Assembly: GCA_018067115.1 (NCBI GenBank)
Contig: JAGPVI010000181.1
Coordinates: 1-19,566 of the forward strand
Direction: 5' to 3'
Source: Bizionia sp.
GTDB lineage: Bacteria; Bacteroidota; Bacteroidia; Flavobacteriales; Flavobacteriaceae
Length of the DNA stretch: 19,566 nucleotides
Below, piece by piece: positions 8,798-15,391 of the stretch. Under the pieces are notes generated by a model. The model ran no database searches, had not been told where the DNA came from, and was given only the letters and a program-made list of their open reading frames with translations. The position numbers and the translations under genes are program-made. The stretch's first letter is position 1. Each line of letters begins with the position of its first letter.

Positions 8798-8837
8798 AAA
8801 AAACACCCAAACTAAAAGAATAGTTTGGGTGTTTTTT
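8798..8837. terminator. Bidirectional intrinsic terminator between the metal cluster and glyS
   Basis: Two 17-base arms (8798-8814 and 8821-8837) form a perfect stem around a 6-base loop (AAAGAA). The stem core is CACCCAAACTA / TAGTTTGGGTG, with an A-run on one side and a T-run on the other. Because A-tract and T-tract flank both sides, it should stop transcription from the P-type ATPase gene on the plus strand and from glyS on the minus strand. Confidence 0.9.
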
Positions 8838-8856
8838 ATATATAACAATCTGTTAA

Positions 8857-10398
8857 TTACATTTTTTGTAACCACGTTTTTACATCAACTTCTTTTTTGA
8901 TAATATCGCGAAGCTCTTCAATTTTAACACGTTTTTGCTCCATTGAATCTCTGTAGCGCACCGTGACACAATTGTCGTTTAACGTATCGTGGTCTACTGT
9001 AATACACAATGGTGTTCCGTTAGCGTCTTGACGACGGTAGCGTCTTCCAACGGCATCCTTTTCGTCGTAAGCGATATTGAAATCCCATTTTAACTCGTCA
9101 ACAATTTGTTGTGCTACTTCTGGCAAACCATCTTTTTTAACCAATGGTAAAACAGCCGCTTTAAAAGGCGCCAATACTGCTGGTAATTTTAAAACGGTAC
9201 GCGTGGTATTATTTTCTAGCTCTTCTTCTTGTAAAGCATTAGAAAAAACAGCCAAAAACATACGATCTAAACCAATAGATGTTTCTAACACGTAAGGTGT
9301 ATAGCTCGCATTTTCTTCGTGATCGAAATATTGTAATTTTTTACCAGAGAACTCTTCGTGTTGTTTTAAATCGAAATCTGTACGCGAGTGAATTCCTTCT
9401 AATTCTTTAAATCCAAAAGGAAATTTAAATTCAATATCGGTTGCTGCATCGGCATAATGTGCCAGTTTTTCGTGATCGTGAAAACGGTAATTCTCTTCAC
9501 CTAAACCTAATGATTTATGCCACTTCATACGGGTATCTTTCCAATACTCGAACCACTTTTTTTGTGTGCCTGGTTTAATAAAAAATTGCATTTCCATTTG
9601 TTCAAACTCACGCATTCTAAAAATAAACTGTCTTGCAACAATTTCATTTCTAAAGGCTTTACCTGTTTGTGCGATACCGAAAGGAATTTTCATTCGTCCG
9701 CTTTTCTGAACATTCAAAAAGTTTACAAAAATACCTTGCGCTGTTTCTGGGCGTAAATACAAATCCATTGCGTGCTCTGCAGACGCGCCTAGCTTTGTTC
9801 CAAACATTAAGTTAAATTGCTTTACGTCTGTCCAGTTTTTACTTCCTGTTAACGGATCTGCAATTTCTAACTCTTCAATCAATGCTTTAACATCTGCCAA
9901 ATCCTCATTTCCAAGAGACTTCCCCATTCGTTGTAATATGCTATCAATTTTTTCTTGATATCCTACAACACGTGGATTTGTTGAAACAAATTCAGCTTTA
10001 TCAAAAGAATCACCAAAACGCTTTGCAGCTTTCGCAACTTCTTTATCTATTTTATTTTCTATTTTGGCGCAATAGTCTTCAATTAAAACATCTGCTCTAT
10101 AACGCTTTTTAGAATCTTTATTATCTATTAACGGGTCATTAAATGCATCTACGTGCCCAGAAGCTTTCCAAGTGGTTGGATGCATAAATATTGAGGCATC
10201 TAAACCTACAATATTATCGTGCATTTGCACCATTGCTCGCCACCAATAGTCACGAATATTTTTCTTTAATTCTACTCCGTTTTGTGCGTAATCATAAACA
10301 GCGCTCAGGCCGTCGTATATTTCACTACTTTGAAATACGTAACCGTATTCTTTAGCGTGAGAGATTACTTTTTTAAATTTATCGTCTTGATTTGCCAT
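8857..10398 (-). CDS. glyS: Glycine--tRNA ligase, single-chain alpha2 type
   Basis: Class II aminoacyl-tRNA synthetase charging tRNA-Gly in the cytoplasm. At 513 residues it is the single-polypeptide homodimeric form, not the separate alpha/beta form of Proteobacteria. Visible hallmarks are VELKKNIRDYWWRAMV near the N-terminus, the glycine-specific HPTTWKASGHVDAFNDPL, motif 2 (GKAFRNEIVARQFIFRMREF, with the ATP-contacting Arg), motif 3 (LETSIGLDRMFLAVF), and a C-terminal anticodon-binding domain (LPAVLAPFKAAVLPL ... DEKDAVGRRYRRQDANGTP). The frame is open to a TTG at 10425, but the chosen start is ATG at 10398 (MANQDDKFKKVISHAKEYG): it gives the normal family N-terminus, while the extension would be coded inside a terminator hairpin. 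A -7 element match lies only 5 bases before this ATG, so the transcript may be leaderless. It converges with the metal cluster across a shared terminator. Confidence 0.96.
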   Translation of the reverse strand: MANQDDKFKKVISHAKEYGYVFQSSEIYDGLSAVYDYAQNGVELKKNIRDYWWRAMVQMHDNIVGLDASIFMHPTTWKASGHVDAFNDPLIDNKDSKKRYRADVLIEDYCAKIENKIDKEVAKAAKRFGDSFDKAEFVSTNPRVVGYQEKIDSILQRMGKSLGNEDLADVKALIEELEIADPLTGSKNWTDVKQFNLMFGTKLGASAEHAMDLYLRPETAQGIFVNFLNVQKSGRMKIPFGIAQTGKAFRNEIVARQFIFRMREFEQMEMQFFIKPGTQKKWFEYWKDTRMKWHKSLGLGEENYRFHDHEKLAHYADAATDIEFKFPFGFKELEGIHSRTDFDLKQHEEFSGKKLQYFDHEENASYTPYVLETSIGLDRMFLAVFSNALQEEELENNTTRTVLKLPAVLAPFKAAVLPLVKKDGLPEVAQQIVDELKWDFNIAYDEKDAVGRRYRRQDANGTPLCITVDHDTLNDNCVTVRYRDSMEQKRVKIEELRDIIKKEVDVKTWLQKM

Positions 10399-10403
10399 AA
10401 GTA

Positions 10404-10411
10404 CAAAAATA
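10404..10411 (-). promoter_or_regulatory. Candidate -7 promoter element of glyS
   Basis: On the minus strand this reads TATTTTTG, a full match to the Bacteroidota -7 consensus TAnnTTTG. It ends 5 bases before the glyS ATG, so transcription would begin at or next to the start codon. The nearest upstream TTG has a 15-base spacer, shorter than the usual 17-23, and the box overlaps the T-tract of the preceding terminator. A chance match in A/T-rich DNA is possible. Confidence 0.35.
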
Positions 10412-10412
10412 T

Positions 10413-10442
10413 AAAACCGCTCCAAACAAATGGAACGGTTTT
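10413..10442 (-). terminator. Intrinsic terminator of the coiled-coil protein gene, just upstream of glyS
   Basis: On the minus strand, arms AAAACCGTTCCA and TGGAGCGGTTTT pair over 12 positions (one G-U) around a 6-base loop, followed by a T-rich run. It lies 22 bases after the stop of the coiled-coil gene and 14 bases before the glyS ATG. The position fits termination of the upstream gene. A role as an attenuator in a glyS leader cannot be excluded. Confidence 0.72.
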
Positions 10443-10464
10443 GATAAAATTATAAGGGTTATTT

Positions 10465-11391
10465 TTAATTTAATTCTATGCTAGTGCTTCCTATAAGTTC
10501 GACATCGTGAAAAACACTTATAAAATAGGTGCCTTTTACTAAATCTTTATCTTCATCGATGTCTATAAATGCCGAAACATCGAGGTTGTCATTGCGATAA
10601 TTTACGACTTCTTTACGAGAATAAATTAAAGACTTCTCATTAAATTTCACCTCTGCTTGATTAGACACAATATTATACTGTGGATCAAGTACTTGAATAT
10701 AAATATTCTTATCGCCGCGATCTGTAAATTTATTAGCAACCATTGTAAAACTAACGTGAACATTTTTAATTCTAGATGCACGATTGGTGCTTACAATTCG
10801 GTTTTTGGTAACACGCTTCACCCCTTTAGCATCCATATTCACAATAGTGATACGTTTTGCTTCTTCCAATTTGTTTTCGAGCGTACCGTTTCTCTTTGCT
10901 AATGAGTTATTCTTGGTTTTTAAAACTTTAGCCGTAGTGGAGGTTTGTTTTAACTGCGTTTTTGTGTGCGCTAACGACGTCTCTACCAATTGGTTTGTTT
11001 CCATCAGCGAATCATTTTTAGTCTCTAAATTTCTCATAAGTGCGAGTATACTCGCGTTTTCCAACTTGAGTTTAATGAGCTGAGCTTTATACCGAGAAAT
11101 TAAAGCAGCATTAGGTTCTAGCGATTTTACAGAATCTAGAATGCTTTGCAGCCTCCTTTTAGATTCTTCCATCTGTGATTTTATAGTACCATTTTCTATT
11201 TCTAAAATGTTGTAACGTCTAAGCATTTCAGACAATTCATTTTCTACAAGTTTATTTTCTTGCTCTATAAAAGTCTGCACTTGTTGCTGATTACTATAAT
11301 TAACAAAAGCGAAACCGCTTATTGCTATCAATGCTATTACTAATGAACTTATAATTAACCTATAATTAAAAAATTGAGGATTAACTATCAT
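10465..11391 (-). CDS. Membrane-anchored coiled-coil protein of unknown function
   Basis: A 308-residue protein. It has a short N-terminal tail (MIVNPQFFNYR), one transmembrane helix (about 14-32, ISSLVIALIAISGFAFVNY), a long coiled-coil of roughly 150 residues rich in Glu, Lys, Leu and Asn (NKLVENELSEMLRRYNILE ... KNNSLAKRNGTLENKLEEAK), and a beta-rich C-terminal domain of ~120 residues (VHVSFTMVANKFTDRGDKN, KGTYFISVFHDVELIGSTS). The probable topology puts the coiled-coil and the C-terminal domain in the periplasm. From memory, very similar flavobacterial proteins are sometimes labelled 'chromosome partitioning protein ParA', but there is no P-loop (no GxxGxGK[ST]) and no ATPase motif here, so that name should not be copied. 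It is a single gene with its own terminator, divergent from comF across a 160-base gap in which I see no clear promoter for it. Function unknown; an envelope-spanning or scaffolding role is a guess. Confidence 0.8.
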   Translation of the reverse strand: MIVNPQFFNYRLIISSLVIALIAISGFAFVNYSNQQQVQTFIEQENKLVENELSEMLRRYNILEIENGTIKSQMEESKRRLQSILDSVKSLEPNAALISRYKAQLIKLKLENASILALMRNLETKNDSLMETNQLVETSLAHTKTQLKQTSTTAKVLKTKNNSLAKRNGTLENKLEEAKRITIVNMDAKGVKRVTKNRIVSTNRASRIKNVHVSFTMVANKFTDRGDKNIYIQVLDPQYNIVSNQAEVKFNEKSLIYSRKEVVNYRNDNLDVSAFIDIDEDKDLVKGTYFISVFHDVELIGSTSIELN

Positions 11392-11551
11392 AAATTTTTA
11401 CTATTAATAACGTGAATTTATACATTAGTTGAGATATTCCATTTTATAATCGTTGAAATGACTAAAAATTTGTTAAAAGAATGAATAATTTTCATTAAAT
11501 TAGAAAAAGCGACGTTTCATCGATCATATTGAATGAACCGTTTTTACAAAA

Positions 11552-12238
11552 ATGATGTCTATGCTATCCTCTTTAATAGATTTAATTTTCCCTAAAGTCT
11601 GTTATACCTGTACCTCTATATTAAATGACAACGAACAGTACCTTTGCACACATTGCCGACACCTCTTACCCGTTACAGATTACCACAAAACTAACGACTT
11701 AACAGTAGAAAAAGTGTTCTATGGTCGTGCTAAAGTAGCCCGTGCTACAGCTTTACTCCGTTTTACTAAAAAAGGAATAGTACAGAAACTTTTACATCAG
11801 TTAAAATACAAAGGACATGAAGACATTGGTATATTTTTAGGAGATTGGCTGGGCGAAGAATTAAAACATATAGAACATTATACTACTATAGACCTTATTA
11901 TTCCGGTACCCTTACATAAACGTAAAAAACGAAAACGAGGCTACAACCAAGTGGAACGCTTTGGCGAACAGTTAGCTCTCGCTTTAAACACGACGTATTG
12001 CGACAATGTTTTGCTAAAAACAACCGATACTAAATCTCAAGTTAATAAAAACCGCTTTTCGCGTTGGAATGATAAAACGGAACTATTCACTTTGCACAAC
12101 AGTTCAAAATTAAACAACAAACACATTCTGTTAATAGACGATATCATTACAACTGGTGCCACTTTAGAAGCCTGTATTATAGAGCTTAATAAAGCTACAA
12201 ATGTAAAAATTAGCATCGCGACAATGGCAATTGCCTAA
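11552..12238 (+). CDS. comF: ComF family phosphoribosyltransferase-like protein
   Basis: A 228-residue ComF-type protein, a family needed for DNA uptake in natural transformation in several bacteria. The N-terminus has a zinc-ribbon of two CxxC pairs (C17-x2-C20 and C32-x2-C35 in VCYTC...YLCTHC). Next come family motifs LLHQLKYKGHEDIG and DLIIPVPLHKRKKRKRGYNQ. The C-terminal type I phosphoribosyltransferase fold carries the PRPP loop LLIDDIITTGAT (about 193-204). Length is normal. Three in-frame ATGs lie at 11552, 11555 and 11561; I give the first, but the third would give an N-terminus ending ~13 residues before the first Cys, as in many relatives. It is divergent from the coiled-coil gene and stands 97 bases before the Big_5 lipoprotein. 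Without other competence genes in view, the role in transformation is known only from the family. Confidence 0.93.
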   Translation: MMSMLSSLIDLIFPKVCYTCTSILNDNEQYLCTHCRHLLPVTDYHKTNDLTVEKVFYGRAKVARATALLRFTKKGIVQKLLHQLKYKGHEDIGIFLGDWLGEELKHIEHYTTIDLIIPVPLHKRKKRKRGYNQVERFGEQLALALNTTYCDNVLLKTTDTKSQVNKNRFSRWNDKTELFTLHNSSKLNNKHILLIDDIITTGATLEACIIELNKATNVKISIATMAIA

Positions 12239-12271
12239 CCCTTATTAAAGTCGTCTTAACCAACAATAGAA

Positions 12272-12290
12272 AACGAAGTCCTTTTTCGTT
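12272..12290 (+). other. Weak hairpin after comF
   Basis: AACGAA (12272-12277) and TTCGTT (12285-12290) form a 6-bp stem with a 7-base loop in the comF/lipoprotein gap. No T-run follows the stem, so termination would be inefficient at best and partial read-through into the lipoprotein gene is plausible. Confidence 0.3.
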
Positions 12291-12335
12291 AGTAAATAAA
12301 TAAGTTGTTAATTTGCTAAACATTTAAATTTAAGT

Positions 12336-13946
12336 ATGCATACTCGTTTATATAACTTCCTTTTAGTAGCCGTTATTGGTTTAATTATTGCTAGTTGCGC
12401 AAACCGTGGGTCTCCAACTGGTGGAGAAAAAGATATTACACCTCCAACAATAGTGAGAGCAATTCCAGAGAACTATTCGACAAATTTTAAAGCCAACGAG
12501 ATTAAAATTTACTTTAACGAGTACATTAAAATTAAAAATCTGTCGAAACAATTAATTGTTTCGCCTCCTATGGACAATGCGCCCGAGATAACACCTCTAG
12601 GAACTGCTAGTAAATACATCACTATAAAAATACATGATACCTTAAAGCCCAATACAACGTATGCGTTTAATTTTGGAAATAGTATTGTAGATAACAACGA
12701 AGAAAATCCCTTTTCCTATTATAGATACGTATTATCTACAGGAGATTACATCGATTCTTTAACGGTAAAAGGAAGCATAAAAGACGCTCTTAATTACGAA
12801 TCGGACACCTATGTTTCTGTAGCTTTATACGAAGTCAACGAAAACTACACAGACTCCCTTATCTATAAAAGAACACCAGATTATGTTACAAATACATTAG
12901 ATAGCACAACTAATTTCACCATTGAAAACGTAAAAGCTGGCACCTATATGTTACGTGCGTTAAAAGATGAAAATAGTGATAATAAATTTCAGCAGAAAAC
13001 AGATAAAATTGCATTCTACGAAACTCCAATTACAGTTCCTAACGATTCTGCTTTCTATAAACTGAGTTTGTTCTCGGAGACTATAAATTATAAAGCTGAT
13101 AGACCAAAATTAGTTTCGGGAGAAAAAATAATTTTTGGTTTCGAGGGAGATTACAGTGCTGTTGACATCGCACTACTTTCTAACGTTCCCGATGCTTTTA
13201 AATCGCGTTCTTTTAAGGAAGAAGTTAAGGATACTTTAAATTATTTCTACAGTCCGAAATTAGAAACAGACTCTTTAATTTTTAAAGTAAGTAATAAGAC
13301 CATTGTAGATACATTTACTGTTAAAATTAGAGACAATAAACGCGACACCTTAGTGGTTTCCTCATTTCCGAAAAATCTAATTAAGTATAATGAAGAGTTT
13401 ACCATAGGGGCAAACATTCCATTTACCAGTTTTGATGAACGTAAAATGACTATTCGCGATAAGGATTCGCTATTGATTCCTTTTAAAAAATCTTTCGACA
13501 GTTTACAAAACAAGTATCGTTTTAGTTTCGATAAAACCGAGGAAAATAATTATAAGGTTGAGATTCTTCCTGAAGCCATTACCGATTTCTTCGACAATAA
13601 AAACGACACACTAAACTACAGGTTAAAAACACTTGCTTTGAATAAATACGCTAATATTCGCGTAAATTTACAAAACGCTGTGTACCCTATTATTCTTCAA
13701 CTCACCAATAAAAAAGGAGAAATAAAAGCTGAAGCTTATGTTACGGAGCCAAGACCTGTAGATTTTAAATTTTTAGATGCAAGTACTTATTATTTAAGAG
13801 CTATTTACGACAGCAATAAAAACGGCCTTTACGATACAGGAAACTACTTAAAAGCCATACAACCAGAACGCGTAAGTTATATGGAAAACGTTATTGAAGG
13901 GCGATCGGGCTGGGATGAAACTGTAAATTTTACTCTATTAGATTAA
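12336..13946 (+). CDS. Lipoprotein with N-terminal bacterial Ig-like (Big_5) domain
   Basis: A 536-residue predicted lipoprotein. The signal peptide (MHTRLYNFLLVAVIGLIIASC) ends in a lipobox Cys at residue 21, and SPTGGEKD follows it. Residues ~34-136 look like a Big_5 Ig-like domain: DITPPTIVRAIPENYSTNF, KIYFNEYIKIKN, and the closing YAFNFGNSIVDNNEENPF. The remaining ~400 residues are beta-rich repeats with phrases such as NVKAGTYMLRALKDENSDNK and STYYLRAIYDSNKNGLYDTG. These two similar '...RA(L/I).D.N.(D/N)...' blocks, about 275 residues apart, suggest two copies of a carboxypeptidase-regulatory-like beta-sandwich. The family is common in Bacteroidota, and I know of no proven function. It would sit on the outer membrane; no clear surface-export signal follows the Cys. 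Its last 17 bases overlap the end of the convergent nitrilase gene. Confidence 0.88.
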   Translation: MHTRLYNFLLVAVIGLIIASCANRGSPTGGEKDITPPTIVRAIPENYSTNFKANEIKIYFNEYIKIKNLSKQLIVSPPMDNAPEITPLGTASKYITIKIHDTLKPNTTYAFNFGNSIVDNNEENPFSYYRYVLSTGDYIDSLTVKGSIKDALNYESDTYVSVALYEVNENYTDSLIYKRTPDYVTNTLDSTTNFTIENVKAGTYMLRALKDENSDNKFQQKTDKIAFYETPITVPNDSAFYKLSLFSETINYKADRPKLVSGEKIIFGFEGDYSAVDIALLSNVPDAFKSRSFKEEVKDTLNYFYSPKLETDSLIFKVSNKTIVDTFTVKIRDNKRDTLVVSSFPKNLIKYNEEFTIGANIPFTSFDERKMTIRDKDSLLIPFKKSFDSLQNKYRFSFDKTEENNYKVEILPEAITDFFDNKNDTLNYRLKTLALNKYANIRVNLQNAVYPIILQLTNKKGEIKAEAYVTEPRPVDFKFLDASTYYLRAIYDSNKNGLYDTGNYLKAIQPERVSYMENVIEGRSGWDETVNFTLLD

Positions 13947-14712
13947 ACGCATCTTTATCTTTTAAAAACCCTAAATGGCGCCTGTTTTTCTCGATATGCT
14001 GTTTACTTAAAGTCACAATTTCTGTTGTTTCTGTATGAGGTAAGGTGTGAGATATTTTTTTACCTAACACATCATAAACAGCCGTATTTCCGGAATATTC
14101 AATTTTTTTTTCGTCTAACCCCACACGATTAACACCCACACAGTAACTCATATTTTCTATGGCACGTGCCTGTAGTAGAACATTCCAAGCTTTAATTCTC
14201 ACTTTGGGCCAATTGGCAACATAAATTAACACGTCGTAGTCTTGCGTATTTCTTGACCAAACTGGAAAACGCAAATCGTAACATACTAAAGGACAAATAC
14301 GCCAGTTTTTATAGGTTACAATTAAATGTTTATCGCCCTTAGCATATGCCTTATGCTCACCGGCTAAAGTAAACGTGTGTCGTTTATTATACGTTTCTAC
14401 ATCACCATTAGGGTGCACAAAAACCATTCTGTTATAAAATGTATTGCACTCTTCTATAACCAGACTTCCCGTTATTGCAGCCTGTTTTTCTTTAGCTAAC
14501 GCCTTTAACCATTTTATGGTTTCGCCCTCCATTGATTCCGCCACATTTTGGGGCTCCATTGTAAAGCCAGAAGTAAACATTTCTGGCAATACAATAATAT
14601 CTACAGCCGCGGTTATGGCTTTAATTTTTTTACTGAATTGCACTCTGTTCTGTTCTGGGTTCTCCCAAATCAAATCAGATTGCAACGTTACTATTTTCAA
14701 AGTTTCAGACAT
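13930..14712 (-). CDS. Omega-amidase / nitrilase-superfamily carbon-nitrogen hydrolase (YafV/Nit2-like)
   Basis: A 260-residue cytosolic hydrolase of the nitrilase superfamily. The catalytic set is visible: Glu44 in VLPEMF, Lys110 in YNKRHTF, Cys144 in PLVCYDLRFP, with a second Glu119 in LAGEHKAY. ANWPKVRIKAWNVLLQARAIEN is the usual following segment. The closest family from memory is the bacterial omega-amidase YafV and eukaryotic Nit2, which hydrolyse alpha-ketoglutaramate and alpha-ketosuccinamate in glutamine/asparagine salvage and metabolite repair. Substrate is inferred from family only. The ATG lies one base after the stop of the Lys-rich coiled-coil gene, so the two are almost certainly translated from one mRNA, probably with coupling. 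The 3' end overlaps the Big_5 lipoprotein gene by 17 bases on the opposite strand, leaving no room for a private terminator. Confidence 0.94.
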   Translation of the reverse strand: MSETLKIVTLQSDLIWENPEQNRVQFSKKIKAITAAVDIIVLPEMFTSGFTMEPQNVAESMEGETIKWLKALAKEKQAAITGSLVIEECNTFYNRMVFVHPNGDVETYNKRHTFTLAGEHKAYAKGDKHLIVTYKNWRICPLVCYDLRFPVWSRNTQDYDVLIYVANWPKVRIKAWNVLLQARAIENMSYCVGVNRVGLDEKKIEYSGNTAVYDVLGKKISHTLPHTETTEIVTLSKQHIEKNRRHLGFLKDKDAFNLIE

Positions 14713-14713
14713 T

Positions 14714-15202
14714 TTAAATGGCTTTCAATTTTAATTGCGCCCTTCTAATTTTCTCATTCAGTTTTAAAATGCGTTGTTCAAATTTAAATGTGGACTCAGG
14801 CGTGAGTTTATCTTTACGGTTTAAACGATCGAATTTTTTCTGCTCCTTTTCTAAATCCGACTGCACACGCTTTAATTGTGACTGCGCTTTTTCTTTAGCT
14901 CTTATTAGTTTCTGCTCCTTTTTTAGCGCCTTTTCACTTTGTTTTATTTTTTTCTCTGCCGCTCTTGCCTTTTTTTCAGCTTTAGCTATTGCCTTTTCCT
15001 TCGCTTTTTCATTAGCCTTTAATTTTGAAAAAATGGCCTTCTTATCATCTAACGAAAGTGTTTCAGTTACATTTTCACCTGCATTAAAAACAAAATTTCC
15101 TGAAACGTAAAATGTTTGTTTATTGTGCCGAACTTCCTGGGCTAATCCTATATTTACAACACATAGAAAAAGTGTAATCATTACTATTTGTAAGGGTTTC
15201 AT
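14714..15202 (-). CDS. Small exported Lys/Ala/Glu-rich coiled-coil protein of unknown function
   Basis: A 162-residue protein with a clear signal peptide (MKPLQIVMITLFLCVVNIGLAQ, cleavage probably after the Ala of GLAQ). A ~30-residue segment follows (VRHNKQTFYVSGNFVFNAGE), and then an uninterrupted, strongly charged helix to the end, very rich in Lys, Ala, Glu and Gln (KANEKAKEKAIAKAEKKARA, EKALKKEQKLIRAKEKAQS). This should form a long coiled-coil or single alpha-helix in the periplasm. I do not recognise a named family. A -7 promoter match stands 22 bases before the ATG. Its stop is one base before the omega-amidase ATG, making it the first gene of a two-gene unit. The opposite strand shows an open frame of ~130 codons, an artefact of Lys/Glu codons read backwards. 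Confidence 0.82.
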   Translation of the reverse strand: MKPLQIVMITLFLCVVNIGLAQEVRHNKQTFYVSGNFVFNAGENVTETLSLDDKKAIFSKLKANEKAKEKAIAKAEKKARAAEKKIKQSEKALKKEQKLIRAKEKAQSQLKRVQSDLEKEQKKFDRLNRKDKLTPESTFKFEQRILKLNEKIRRAQLKLKAI

Positions 15203-15224
15203 AAGTTTTAATTTTAGTTACTAT

Positions 15225-15232
15225 CAAATCTA
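15225..15232 (-). promoter_or_regulatory. Candidate -7 promoter element for the coiled-coil / omega-amidase unit
   Basis: On the minus strand this reads TAGATTTG, a full match to TAnnTTTG, with 22 bases between it and the ATG at 15202. That leaves an ordinary short leader. No convincing TTG -33 element is seen at the expected distance, so support rests on the -7 match and its position. Confidence 0.5.
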
Positions 15233-15302
15233 CTCTTTAATTTTCACTCCTTATAATTTGCCTTTCTAATTATTTCGCAAAAGCTTTTATGGAAAAGTCA
15301 AC

Positions 15303-15332
15303 TATAATGTATTTTAACACCTTATAATGTAT
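15303..15332 (+). repeat. Tandem direct repeat in the divergent promoter region
   Basis: TATAATGTAT occurs twice, at 15303-15312 and 15323-15332, exactly 20 bases apart, or about two turns of the helix. The second copy ends 31 bases before the candidate -7 element of the S46 peptidase. Same-face spacing and position suit a binding site for a dimeric regulator, but the words are A/T-rich and could recur by chance. Confidence 0.4.
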
Positions 15333-15363
15333 CAAAAATGGTGCTAAATATGACTTCATTTTT

Positions 15364-15371
15364 TATATTTG
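15364..15371 (+). promoter_or_regulatory. Candidate -7 promoter element of the S46 peptidase gene
   Basis: TATATTTG is a full match to the Bacteroidota -7 consensus TAnnTTTG and lies 20 bases before the chosen ATG at 15392. The -33 TTG is not evident. Its position inside the longer reading frame argues against the upstream ATGs at 15338 and 15350 as starts. Confidence 0.55.
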
Positions 15372-15391
15372 ATACTTTAAATCTATATATA

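Noticed and set aside
10399..10425. TTG start at 10425 extending glyS by nine residues.
   Set aside because: The added codons lie inside the terminator hairpin and its T-tract, and the ATG at 10398 gives the usual glycyl-tRNA synthetase N-terminus.
11392..11551. Search for a promoter or small gene in the divergent gap between the coiled-coil gene and comF.
   Set aside because: Only A/T-rich sequence with a partial -7-like word (TAAATTAG) on the plus strand. There is no full TAnnTTTG match and no convincing short reading frame.
14718..15110. Plus-strand 130-codon open frame rich in Phe, Ser, Cys and Leu.
   Set aside because: It is the exact antisense of the Lys/Glu/Ala-rich coiled-coil gene, whose composition removes stop codons from the opposite strand. 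It shows no family resemblance, and the minus-strand gene has a signal peptide and a promoter match.
15338..15391. Upstream ATG starts (15338, 15350) for the S46 peptidase.
   Set aside because: They would place the candidate -7 promoter box inside the gene and bury the signal peptide behind an 18-residue non-signal extension.
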